Positions 7,214-14,948 of a DNA stretch of 55,636 nucleotides are shown here, piece by piece. The notes beneath the pieces were generated by a model that was not told where the DNA came from, made no database searches, and was given only the letters and a program-made list of their open reading frames with translations. The position numbers and the translations under genes are program-made. The first letter of the stretch is position 1. Every line of letters starts with the position of its first letter. Origin of the DNA: an uncultured Enterocloster sp. (GTDB taxonomy: Bacteria > Bacillota > Clostridia > Lachnospirales > Lachnospiraceae); contig CALWQV010000007.1 of NCBI GenBank assembly GCA_944383785.1, positions 1 through 55,636 of the forward strand. The letters are read 5' to 3'.

Positions 7214-7903
7214 TTATTCAAAGTAATCAGGAGCCATCTTAACAAAATCATAAGCCTCACTGACGCCGGTATAAAGATGTTCCCGATTGCAAAGAATCAG
7301 TTTCTCCAAATTTCGTTCCTTTAACATGGCAAAAATCTGATCGTGCTGCTTTACGCTCTCTCCCATGTGCGTTAAGTTATACCGATTGAGAAACATCCTT
7401 TGCCGGATGTAATCATACTGGTTCTTCATTACAATATCCCAAATTTCCTCCTTGCCTGCTACCGCATAGAGATCCCGGTGGAAGCTGTCATCATAAAACA
7501 TAAACTCCAGCTTACTTTGAAGGCTTTGATCCTTTTTCGAAAGAATAATCTTTTGCTTCGCTAAATTGATCGACAATTTCTGAAAATCAATTTCTTTCAG
7601 CACCTGGATCATATCCTCAAAAATACTCCTGTCCACAGAATTACGGATATAAATCGTATTATAAATATTTTGAATATTAATCTTTGTTACAAAATTTCCG
7701 CTTTTTGGCTTTATATAAATCAACCCATCGGATGCAAGCTTCTGTAACGCTGCCCGCACCGGGGTTCTGGAAACTCCGAAACAATCCGCCAGCTCATTTT
7801 CTCTTAACTGCTGTCCCGGGCAAAACTCAAAAGAAATAATTGCCTGGCGGATGTATTCATAAATTTCGTCGCTATTGCCTTTCTTCTCTTCGATGTCCCC
7901 CAT
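7214..7903 (-). CDS. GntR-family regulator, FadR/FCD subfamily
   Basis: A 229-residue regulator with an N-terminal GntR winged helix at residues about 12-75 (GQQLRENELADCFGVSRTPV) and an all-helical FCD domain with the usual metal-site Asp and His residues (DDSFHRDLY near residue 128, H in SVKQHDQIF). FCD regulators generally sense small carboxylates or sugar acids. It is transcribed leftward in the same direction as the liv-type operon upstream of it but separated by a terminator-like hairpin. A TTGTATACAT palindrome before the dehydrogenase/liv operon is a plausible binding site, making this the likely operon regulator; that link is inference. Confidence 0.9.
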   Translation of the reverse strand: MGDIEEKKGNSDEIYEYIRQAIISFEFCPGQQLRENELADCFGVSRTPVRAALQKLASDGLIYIKPKSGNFVTKINIQNIYNTIYIRNSVDRSIFEDMIQVLKEIDFQKLSINLAKQKIILSKKDQSLQSKLEFMFYDDSFHRDLYAVAGKEEIWDIVMKNQYDYIRQRMFLNRYNLTHMGESVKQHDQIFAMLKERNLEKLILCNREHLYTGVSEAYDFVKMAPDYFE

Positions 7904-7994
7904 ACTATTCTCCTGTTAGATTTCCTGCTTTTTCAATCCGTTTTAATCATACCATAAAATCCTGTATTTTTACAAACAATTTCAGAAAACAATC

Positions 7995-8054
7995 GAAAAC
8001 CGGGCCCTGTTGAAGGCAGTCCTGCAGCTGCTTCTAACCGAATGCCCGGTTTCC
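7995..8054 (-). terminator. Probable terminator of the liv-type operon
   Basis: On the minus strand, AAACCGGGC (8052-8044) pairs with GCCCGGTTTTC (8006-7996) across a long loop that contains the self-complementary AGCAGCTGCAGG region. It follows the livF-like stop by about 20 bases and is followed by a T-containing tract. The long loop makes it weaker than a textbook terminator. Confidence 0.5.
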
Positions 8055-8072
8055 TCAAGATTTACAACTCAT

Positions 8073-8783
8073 CTATGCGCCTAAATATGCCTTCTTAATG
8101 TCCGGAGAATCCAAAAGCTTTTCGCTTTTCCCGGAATTTACAATATGGCCAACCTCCATTACATAAGTGCGGTCCGATGCTTTCATCGCCATATAAGCAT
8201 TCTGCTCCACAATAATAATCGGAATTTTCAACAGCTGTTTAATCCTCTGAATCGTATCAAACATCTCATCTACAATCACAGGTGCAAGTCCTAAAGATGG
8301 TTCATCGAACATAATCATTTCCGGCGTGCTCATCAGCCCCCTGGCAATCGCCAGCATCTGCTGCTCTCCCCCTGAAAGAGAACCGGCCAGCTGGCTCTGG
8401 CGTTCCTTAAGCCTCGGGTAAATCTCAAACATTTCTTCCAGCTTCCCGCGCATCTGCGCCATACTATAGCGTTTTGAATAGGCTCCCATTTTCAGGTTAT
8501 CCAAAACCGTCATTTTAGGAAAAATTTCCCGGCCTTCCGGAATATAAATAAGTCCCTTTTTTACAATCTTGTTGGTGGGAAGATTATTGATTTTCTGAGA
8601 TTTAAATTCAATCGATCCCTTCGCGGTTTTATTAATCCCCATAATGGTTTTCATTAAAGTGGACTTTCCTGCTCCATTTGAACCGATGATAGAAACTGTT
8701 TCGCCTTCATGTACCTCAAAATCCACATGGTACAGCGCTTGAACCTTCCCGTAAAACACATCAATTCCTTCTACCCTTAGCAT
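8073..8783 (-). CDS. livF: ABC transporter ATP-binding protein, LivF type
   Basis: A 236-residue ATPase of the hydrophobic-amino-acid (HAAT) ABC importer family. Walker A is GSNGAGKST (near residue 34), the signature is LSGGEQQ, and Walker B is MIMFDEPSLGLAP, where the SLGLAP tail is typical of LivF. It is the last gene of the operon and overlaps the livG-like gene by 7 bases, which suggests translational coupling. It would pair with the LivG-like ATPase under the LivH/LivM-like membrane subunits. The transported compound may not be a branched-chain amino acid; this family also takes urea, amides and aromatic or carboxylate compounds. Confidence 0.92.
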   Translation of the reverse strand: MLRVEGIDVFYGKVQALYHVDFEVHEGETVSIIGSNGAGKSTLMKTIMGINKTAKGSIEFKSQKINNLPTNKIVKKGLIYIPEGREIFPKMTVLDNLKMGAYSKRYSMAQMRGKLEEMFEIYPRLKERQSQLAGSLSGGEQQMLAIARGLMSTPEMIMFDEPSLGLAPVIVDEMFDTIQRIKQLLKIPIIIVEQNAYMAMKASDRTYVMEVGHIVNSGKSEKLLDSPDIKKAYLGA

Positions 8784-9568
8784 GCCGTTTCCCCGCCTTT
8801 CCTCTTGTATTTATCGCCCAGATAAGCGGTAATCACATCTTCATTGTTCTGGATTTCCTTTGGCGTGCCTTCCGCAATCTTTTTCCCAAAATTAATCACC
8901 GTAATATAGTTGGAGATGCTCATCACAACATCCATATTGTGCTCAATCAAAAACAAATCAATCCCATCCGCAAATACTTTCAGCAGTACATCGATAAATT
9001 TCACGCGTTCGCTGGGATTTAATCCCGCAGCTGGTTCATCAAGAAACAAAAGCTTGGGGTTTGTCATAATAGAGCGTCCCAATTCAGTCAGTTTTTGCTG
9101 CCCATAGGGAAGATTTTTAACAACCTCGTCTTTCTGCTGATCCAGTCCGAGATAATGGATCACCTCCAGCGCTTTTTCCCGTGCTTTCTTTTCTTCTGCC
9201 GCAGCTGCTTTCGGGCTTGCCAAAAATTGAAAGAACCCTACTTTAAGCTGGGAATGCATCCCTACCATCAAGTTTTCTGTAACAGTCATCGAACTAAACA
9301 GTTTCAGGTTTTGGAATGTTCTTCCTATGCCTTTTAACGCAACTGCATGCATTGGAAGTCCGCTGATTACCTCGCCGCTGTAAGAAACCGTTCCAGACGT
9401 AATCGGCAAAGCGCCTGTTATCATATTAATCGTGGTGCTCTTTCCGGAGCCGTTGGGACCGATCAGAGAGTGTATTGTTCTTTTTTTCATATTCAGACAC
9501 AAATCATCTACCGCTGTCAATCCGGAGAACTTTTTTGTAAGCCCTTTTACCTCCAAAATATAATCCAT
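8777..9568 (-). CDS. livG: ABC transporter ATP-binding protein, LivG type
   Basis: A 263-residue HAAT-family ATPase. Walker A GPNGSGKST lies near residue 37, the signature is the LivG-type LPYGQQKLTELGRS, and Walker B is LLFLDEPAAGLNPSE. It carries the longer helical insertion after the Q-loop seen in LivG proteins (FFQFLASPKAAAAEEKKARE). It lies 3 bases after the LivM-like gene and overlaps the LivF-like gene, so all are in one transcript. Confidence 0.92.
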   Translation of the reverse strand: MDYILEVKGLTKKFSGLTAVDDLCLNMKKRTIHSLIGPNGSGKSTTINMITGALPITSGTVSYSGEVISGLPMHAVALKGIGRTFQNLKLFSSMTVTENLMVGMHSQLKVGFFQFLASPKAAAAEEKKAREKALEVIHYLGLDQQKDEVVKNLPYGQQKLTELGRSIMTNPKLLFLDEPAAGLNPSERVKFIDVLLKVFADGIDLFLIEHNMDVVMSISNYITVINFGKKIAEGTPKEIQNNEDVITAYLGDKYKRKGGETAC

Positions 9569-9571
9569 GAT

Positions 9572-10516
9572 TTACCTGCCTTTCTCTGCCCCATTTTTCT
9601 TACCTCCCAGCAGGCTAATCAGCCCATAGGGGCGGAAGAGAATCATAAGCAGAATAATAATACTGAATACAATCCAATACCAATTTCCCAAAAAGCGAAG
9701 CTTCTCCGGCAATATCGTACAGATAATTGCTCCCAATACGCAGCCTGGGACAGATCCAATCCCCCCTAAAATCATCATCACAACAAATGTGGTAGAATAG
9801 TCAAAGGTATAGACCGAAGGTGAAATAAATCCCATATGAAGTGCATACAGAGACCCTGCAATACATCCATATACTGCCGCCAATGTAAATGCCATAATTT
9901 TAGGTGTGGCAATATTAACTCCACAAGCCTGCACCGCCTCATAATTATCGCGGATTGCCTTAAAAAGACGCCCATATTTTGAATTTGTAATTCGAAAGGC
10001 AATCGTTACCGCAATTACCACCAACGCGAGATAGATATAATAGCGAATCAGCGGATCGCCTCCGTCCAGCCCAGGAAGATTCAAATTTGGAATCCCATTC
10101 ACTCCCCTGATCCCGTTAGTCCACTGGAAATTGCTCAAAAGCATACGGACAACTTCTGAAAAGCCAATGGTAGTCAGCGCTAAATAGACTCCCTGCACGC
10201 GTAAAGAAGGATATCCCAGCCCTAGTCCGATTGCCAACCCCATTACCATCGAAACAATCAATGTCAGCCACGGTGAAACTCCTGCCTTGACCGACAAAAG
10301 CGCCGATGTATAAGCTCCAATCGCCATAATCCCCGCCGTGCCCAGGTTCATCTGACCGGTTAAGCCAGTAATAAAATTCAAGCCTAAAACGGTAATACTG
10401 TTAATCAAAATAATTGTAAACACCCCTCGGTTATAGCTGTCCGTAACAATCAAAGGGGCTGCAGCCGCCAAGGCAAATAAAATAAGCAAAAAAATAATAT
10501 TCTGCCGTCTATTCAT
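9572..10516 (-). CDS. livM: ABC transporter permease, LivM type
   Basis: A 314-residue permease with eight to ten hydrophobic segments and the LivM/HAAT signature GQMNLGTAGIMAIGAYTSAL near residue 55 and YGRLFKAIRDN (the coupling-helix EAA-like loop) near residue 185. The ATG at 10516 is chosen because AGGGGAGGT sits just upstream; an ATG 30 bases earlier lacks this and would overlap the preceding gene. It forms a heterodimer channel with the LivH-like protein. Confidence 0.9.
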   Translation of the reverse strand: MNRRQNIIFLLILFALAAAAPLIVTDSYNRGVFTIILINSITVLGLNFITGLTGQMNLGTAGIMAIGAYTSALLSVKAGVSPWLTLIVSMVMGLAIGLGLGYPSLRVQGVYLALTTIGFSEVVRMLLSNFQWTNGIRGVNGIPNLNLPGLDGGDPLIRYYIYLALVVIAVTIAFRITNSKYGRLFKAIRDNYEAVQACGVNIATPKIMAFTLAAVYGCIAGSLYALHMGFISPSVYTFDYSTTFVVMMILGGIGSVPGCVLGAIICTILPEKLRFLGNWYWIVFSIIILLMILFRPYGLISLLGGKKNGAEKGR

Positions 10517-10529
10517 CTTTACCTCCCCT

Positions 10530-11396
10530 TTATGCTTTGTGGCCAAGTATTCCCGATGGCCTGATTAACAGAAACACAATCATAATCACAAAGGAAACAA
10601 TATCCTTATAGATTCCAGGAATCACCAATGTACTGAGGGATTCTAAAATACCGATCAGGACCCCTCCTAAAATGCCTCCCGGCAAATATCCGAAGCCTCC
10701 GAATACTCCTGCGGCAAATCCCTTTAATCCAATCATTCCCGTCATATCTCCCCGGATTTGGAATAAGGGAATAATTAAAATTCCAATCACAGCGCAGACC
10801 ATGGTAGATACACCCATGGTAACTGCCGCCAAAAAGTCCACATCGATCCCCATCAGTCTGGCTGCATTCCGATTTTGGGACAAACAGCGCATCGCTGTTC
10901 CCAGTTTTGTACGGTTAAGAAACAGCTGAAGGGCAACTACCAGACAAATAGCAGTTAGAATAATCGCCACATATGTCCGGCTGATTACCAATGTCCCAAT
11001 ACGGAATACTCCCTGAAGCCAGTTTGCCAAAGGGATCGGGTTATTGCCCCAAATAATGCGGACGCTTTCTGTAATAATTCTTCCCAGCATCATTGTACCG
11101 GTAACAGAGAAAACCAGCGGCAAATACTGAAAGGGCCGCATCAGAAGGTAAGAAGCTGCCATTCCAATGAGGAATGCGCAAACCAGTGCGGCAATAACAG
11201 CAGCAGCGCTGTTAAAATTCATGTTGACAATAAACTGAGCTCCAAATATATATGCCCCCAGCAAAATAAAACGTTCATGGGAAAAATTCAAAAGTCCCGA
11301 TGCATTCCAAATAATCGTATATTCGATACTAACCAGCGCGTAAATAAATCCCATCGCCAAGCCAGCCAATATCAGCTGCAATACAATCTGCCCCAT
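10530..11396 (-). CDS. livH: ABC transporter permease, LivH type
   Basis: A 288-residue permease with about eight membrane segments. It shows the LivH pattern: an N-terminal GLAMGFIYALVSIEYTIIW segment, NFSHERFILLGAY (here Glu-Arg replaces the more usual Gly-Glu), LGTAMRCLSQNRNAARLMGI coupling loop near residue 190, and a C-terminal FGGFGYLPGGILGGVLIGI segment. AAGGAG before the ATG at 11396 decides the start. It lies 80 bases after the binding-protein gene, separated by a GC-rich hairpin. Confidence 0.9.
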   Translation of the reverse strand: MGQIVLQLILAGLAMGFIYALVSIEYTIIWNASGLLNFSHERFILLGAYIFGAQFIVNMNFNSAAAVIAALVCAFLIGMAASYLLMRPFQYLPLVFSVTGTMMLGRIITESVRIIWGNNPIPLANWLQGVFRIGTLVISRTYVAIILTAICLVVALQLFLNRTKLGTAMRCLSQNRNAARLMGIDVDFLAAVTMGVSTMVCAVIGILIIPLFQIRGDMTGMIGLKGFAAGVFGGFGYLPGGILGGVLIGILESLSTLVIPGIYKDIVSFVIMIVFLLIRPSGILGHKA

Positions 11397-11432
11397 CCTG
11401 TTCTCCTTTATCAAGTTTTTGACTCATAAGAG

Positions 11433-11464
11433 CGGGCCGCCTTCCCATTAAAGAAAACGGCCCG
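11433..11464 (-). promoter_or_regulatory. Intercistronic hairpin between binding protein and permease genes
   Basis: CGGGCCG at 11433-11439 pairs with CGGCCCG at 11458-11464 in the 80-base gap after the binding-protein gene. There is no long T-run on the minus strand, so it is more likely an mRNA-stabilising or partial-attenuation stem, which would keep the binding protein in excess over the permeases. Confidence 0.5.
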
Positions 11465-11475
11465 AAACCTCTATT

Positions 11476-12720
11476 CTAATTGTAGCCTTCCTCAATGACT
11501 TTATCAATTAGCGCTAAAATACATTTTCCGTCGTCCTGCTTCTGAGCCTGAACAATATTGCACTGATGAACCAAACATCCATTTTCATCCGCTACTAAAG
11601 TTCCAAAGGGCGCCTCAACTCCCTCCAGCTCATACATTGCATCTTTGATCGCTTCACGATCCACTGTACCGGCCTTTTCCACTGCAGCCTTGAACATATA
11701 AAGTCCGCCATAATATGCTGCATCCCGGTCGCCTACCGGTGTTTTTCCGTAAGCTGCCTCAAATTTCTCTACAAATTCTTTTACAGCCTCGTCCGGGTCC
11801 TCAGCCGTAAAATCTGTAGCCGCATACTTTCCGTCCGTAGATTCTGCCGGCAGGGAATCCAGCACATCCTGACCAGCAAAGGCGGCGTTCATAATGATCG
11901 GCTTATCAAATCCCAGTTCGGTGGTCTGTCTCGCCAGAATCGGGCATACATTGGAAGACCATCCGATCAGCACATCCACTTCTGCCTGCTGCATCTGCAT
12001 AATCTGAGAGGTCAGATCCTGATCAGTACCGTTATGATTCGCCTCTACGTATTCCAGGCCCTGATCCTCGCAGTACTGTACCATAATATCCCTTCCGCCT
12101 ACGCCAAACTCGTCATTAATGTAGAGAATCCCAATCTTCTTGGCTCCCAGCTGATTGACCGCATAATCCATTGCCGCCTGAACTACCAGGTCGTCATTGC
12201 AGCGGACTTTAAAGATATACTCATTATCCAAGTCTTTCAGTTTACTGGATGTTCCTCCTGTAAAGTAAGGCATTCCCGCTTCCTTTACAATATCCGATAC
12301 TGCCATGGCGTTCGTCGAGGTATGGGGGCCAAAAACCGCTACAATCTCATCATTCGTCACCATTTTGTTCATCATGTTAATGGATGTGGTCTGATCGCTG
12401 CCATCGTCCTCAAAAACCAGCTCCAGTTCTCTCCCCAGGATTCCTCCCGCCTCATTGATCTCCTGCGCAGCCATCTCCATAGCTTCCTTTTGGAAAACGC
12501 CTCTTCCGCCAGTATCGCCTGTAGCAGACCACAAAACGCCTACTTTGATGGTATCCCCCTCTGCCGGATCCTGTGTCTCAGCGCTCTCCTGCCCGCTTTC
12601 CTGGGCCGACTCCTGTGCGCTGCTCTGCGGAGCTGTCTGGCTGCTCTGCTGATTGCTACAGCCGAACATTGCCATCATTGCACAGCCGATTGCCAGGGAC
12701 CAATACATTCTTTTTTTCAT
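11476..12720 (-). CDS. livK: Extracellular ligand-binding lipoprotein of HAAT-type ABC importer
   Basis: A 414-residue periplasmic-binding-fold lipoprotein of the LivK/Peripla_BP_6 family. The signal peptide MKKRMYWSLAIGCAMMAMFG ends in a lipobox Cys at residue 21. A Gln/Ser/Glu-rich linker (SAQESAQESGQES) of about 35 residues tethers the domain. The mature part starts IKVGVLWSATGDTGGRG and has the typical AVFGPHTSTNAMAV ligand-loop region and KIGILYINDEFGVGGRD. It lies 29 bases after the dehydrogenase gene and leads the four transport genes. Ligand unknown; association with a polyol-type dehydrogenase suggests a ligand other than a branched-chain amino acid. Confidence 0.9.
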   Translation of the reverse strand: MKKRMYWSLAIGCAMMAMFGCSNQQSSQTAPQSSAQESAQESGQESAETQDPAEGDTIKVGVLWSATGDTGGRGVFQKEAMEMAAQEINEAGGILGRELELVFEDDGSDQTTSINMMNKMVTNDEIVAVFGPHTSTNAMAVSDIVKEAGMPYFTGGTSSKLKDLDNEYIFKVRCNDDLVVQAAMDYAVNQLGAKKIGILYINDEFGVGGRDIMVQYCEDQGLEYVEANHNGTDQDLTSQIMQMQQAEVDVLIGWSSNVCPILARQTTELGFDKPIIMNAAFAGQDVLDSLPAESTDGKYAATDFTAEDPDEAVKEFVEKFEAAYGKTPVGDRDAAYYGGLYMFKAAVEKAGTVDREAIKDAMYELEGVEAPFGTLVADENGCLVHQCNIVQAQKQDDGKCILALIDKVIEEGYN

Positions 12721-12749
12721 TTTCCTTACTCCTCTCCTAAAACTTTATT

Positions 12750-13784
12750 TTACATTTCCAGCATGACCTTCACCGTATCCTCGCCGTGATGGATCGCATA
12801 TTGAAACGCTTCCTGGGTCTGGTCAAACGGAAACATTTTCGGGTTAATTGGGCTCAAATCAATTTTGCCGGAGGCAATCAAATCCACTGCTAGTCCAAAT
12901 ACATTGCGGTAGCGGAACTGGGTTTTCAGCGTAATCTCCTTGCAGGATATATCAAAAAACTTGTAGGCAGTCGGTTTGGTAATGTTGCCAACACACATAA
13001 TCGTCCCGCCTCTTCCCGTCACCGCAGGTGCAAGAACCGCCGTAGCCCCCTGTCCTGCCGTCTCAAAAGTAACATCAGCCAGCCGCCCTGCCGTAAGCTT
13101 TTCAATTACCTCCGCCGCATCTTCTCTTGTGGTATTGATGGTTACATCAGCCCCTAACTTCTTAGCGATTTCCAAATGTGTGTCATATATATCAACCGCA
13201 ATAATTTTCCCCACATTTCTAGCTTTACATGCAATGAGCGTCATAAGTCCGATGCAGCCCATACCCAAAATAACAACTGTGTCGTTAATCTTTACCCCGC
13301 TATGTTCCGCGGCATAAAGCCCTACGGCTAAAGGTTCAATCAACGCTCCCTCCACAGTAGACACCTGTTCCGGAAGCTTAAAGCAGTTTTCCTCCGGAAA
13401 TGCCAGATATTCCTGCATAGAACCTTCCACCGGATAAGCTGCCAAAAATCTCATGTCCGGGCACAGATTGTACTCTCCCTCACGACAGTAGGCGCATTTT
13501 CCGCAAGGCACCCCCGGTTCAACGCACACCTGGTCACCTGTACGGAAATTTTTCACATCTTCCCCAACTTTCACAACTTCTCCCGCAAGTTCATGTCCAA
13601 GAATGAAGGGAAAATGAATAATCCGCTTTCCAGTTCCCCCTTCTATGTAATTATGGACATCGGAACCACAGATACCGCAGTGTTTTACTTTAATTAATAC
13701 CTGCCCCTTCCCTACCTCAGGGATTTCCTTCTCCCCCATTTCTATTTTTCCCTTGTCAACCAAAAAAGCCGCTTTATTCTTCAT
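12750..13784 (-). CDS. Zinc-dependent alcohol/polyol dehydrogenase (MDR family)
   Basis: A 344-residue medium-chain dehydrogenase. It has the catalytic zinc site (CGICGSDVHNY near residue 38, GHELAGEV near residue 66), the structural zinc Cys cluster CGKCAYCREGEYNLC near residue 95, and a Rossmann domain VVILGMGCIGL with IAVDIYDTHL, whose Asp indicates NAD rather than NADP. The closest groups are sorbitol/xylitol/threonine-type dehydrogenases. The ATG at 13784 follows GGAGGAGG. It is the first gene of the liv-type operon, 29 bases ahead of the binding protein, so substrate uptake and oxidation appear coupled. Confidence 0.88.
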   Translation of the reverse strand: MKNKAAFLVDKGKIEMGEKEIPEVGKGQVLIKVKHCGICGSDVHNYIEGGTGKRIIHFPFILGHELAGEVVKVGEDVKNFRTGDQVCVEPGVPCGKCAYCREGEYNLCPDMRFLAAYPVEGSMQEYLAFPEENCFKLPEQVSTVEGALIEPLAVGLYAAEHSGVKINDTVVILGMGCIGLMTLIACKARNVGKIIAVDIYDTHLEIAKKLGADVTINTTREDAAEVIEKLTAGRLADVTFETAGQGATAVLAPAVTGRGGTIMCVGNITKPTAYKFFDISCKEITLKTQFRYRNVFGLAVDLIASGKIDLSPINPKMFPFDQTQEAFQYAIHHGEDTVKVMLEM

Positions 13785-13832
13785 GTCCTCCTCCAGAAAA
13801 TAGATTGGAATTTTATTTCGGGCGCGTCCAAC

Positions 13833-13842
13833 TTGTATACAT
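13833..13842. promoter_or_regulatory. Candidate GntR/FCD operator before the dehydrogenase/liv operon
   Basis: TTGTATACAT contains the perfect 8-bp palindrome TGTATACA and lies 50 bases upstream of the dehydrogenase start. FCD-type GntR proteins frequently bind short TTGTATACAA-like palindromes. The region 13785-14093 around it is AT-rich and otherwise without recognisable genes. A weaker TGTA-N4-TACA sequence lies at 7963-7974 before the GntR gene itself. Assignment is tentative. Confidence 0.35.
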
Positions 13843-14093
13843 ATTTTATATCTCTTTTTCCATTTTGCCAATCATGCTTATCATTTTTTTGATTCTAATT
13901 TAAATTTTCATATATTGTATCTAAATTTTTGCTGTTTTATTGTGCTATTTTACATATAAATTGTTTATTTTTTATCATTCTTTCTTTTGCTTGTTATGTT
14001 ATTTTAAAACATTCATGTGTACAAGCTTTTTGCCCATTTGAATTTCCTATTTTCACTTTTATTTCATTCTCAACTATTTTTCATTCTCTTCTG

Positions 14094-14590
14094 TTTACTT
14101 TTTATCAAAAAATATGAGCCCGGAAAGGATTCGTTCGACACTTGCGCATGAGATGGCCCCTTTCATTTTTCCTAGCCCGAACATATGGGTGAAAGGGAAA
14201 TCGAAAATCTGGCAGCCTCGATCAGTAGCGCATTTCTTTTTCCAGAAGCGGATGCAAAAAGGGAACTTGGAATTAGAAGAACCAGAATCAGCAAAGATAT
14301 GACTTTTGTCTGTAAGGAGTATGGAATATCAATGTATTTGCTGGTAAAAAGGGCAGCTCTATGCGGTATTATAACCAACAGCACAGAAAAAGATTTTTAC
14401 ATCAAAGCAGGATTAGCTGACTGGAAAAAATGAACCTGTCCGCAGCGAGGCAGAAGTTCCGTTCTTATTTGAGTTGCTTGTATTCAGAGCAGTAAGCGAG
14501 AATGAGATATCGATCCAGAAAGGCGCAGAGCTGTTAAAACAGCCATATAAACTTGTGACGGATCACTGCTTTTCAGAAGAGAGAAAGACT
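14094..14590 (+). pseudogene. Decayed ImmA/IrrE-family metallopeptidase remnant
   Basis: Three reading-frame pieces together spell the C-terminal two thirds of an ImmA/IrrE (DUF955) protein. Piece one (about 14094-14187) reads SKNMSPERIRSTLAHEM and then APFIF where the zinc motif should read HExGH, so the second His is lost. After a frameshift, piece two (14185-14433) reads IENLAASISSAFLFPEADAK and KEYGISMYLLVKRAALCGII. After a second frameshift near 14432, piece three (about 14434-14580) reads FLFELLVFRAVSENEISIQK. The HTH N-terminus and promoter are missing. These proteins normally cleave phage or mobile-element repressors or act with an antitoxin-like partner. It is directly followed by a broken PIN-like gene. 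Confidence 0.75.
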
Positions 14591-14869
14591 ATGCAGTATA
14601 TTAGAAGTGATACAAATGTATAGATTGATTTTCTAGAAATCAGCAAGCTCCATCTTCCATTTCTTCTTTCGTATATATATCTAATGAACGATGAAACAAT
14701 CGACAATGAATTGCTCAGCCCCCCCTGGTCTTAGTGACGAATTACTTCAGTTAGGCCTGCAGAAGACAGAGATGACAGAAGCTGAGTTTTTCCTGGCAGA
14801 AGAGCTTGCGGTTTCTGCTCTCTTTCCATGCAATCACAAAAATTACAACGAAAAAGTGTGTTGATTCAA
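14591..14869 (+). pseudogene. Decayed PIN-like domain gene downstream of ImmA remnant
   Basis: Starting at ATG 14591 the frame reads MQYIRSDTNV, then an in-frame TAG at 14621 where PIN-like relatives have Trp (DTNVWIDF), then IDFLEISKLHLPFLLSYIYL and NDETIDNELLSPP. A run of seven C at 14719-14725 shifts the frame; the continuation reads GLSDELLQLGLQKTEMTEAE and FFLAEELA before the sequence ends without the rest of the domain. One stop, one frameshift and a 3' truncation make it non-functional. PIN-like proteins are commonly RNA-cleaving toxins, and pairing with an ImmA/IrrE protein is a recurrent arrangement. Confidence 0.65.
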
Positions 14870-14882
14870 CATTTTTTACAGC

Positions 14883-14935
14883 GAAAAACGCCCAGTCCTT
14901 CCGCCGTCTTACCACGGCAAAATTCCTGGGCGCAT
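14883..14935 (-). terminator. Terminator of ftsH
   Basis: On the minus strand CGCCCAG (14932-14926) pairs with CTGGGCG (14895-14889), with an inner GCCGT/ACGGC stem, followed by TTTTT. It lies 15-65 bases after the ftsH stop codon. Confidence 0.8.
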
Positions 14936-14948
14936 ATGCCATCATCTG

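Noticed and set aside
8777-12720. Confident assignment of the liv genes to branched-chain amino acid uptake
   Set aside because: Family membership is clear but the dehydrogenase in the operon makes the ligand uncertain; symbols denote homology.
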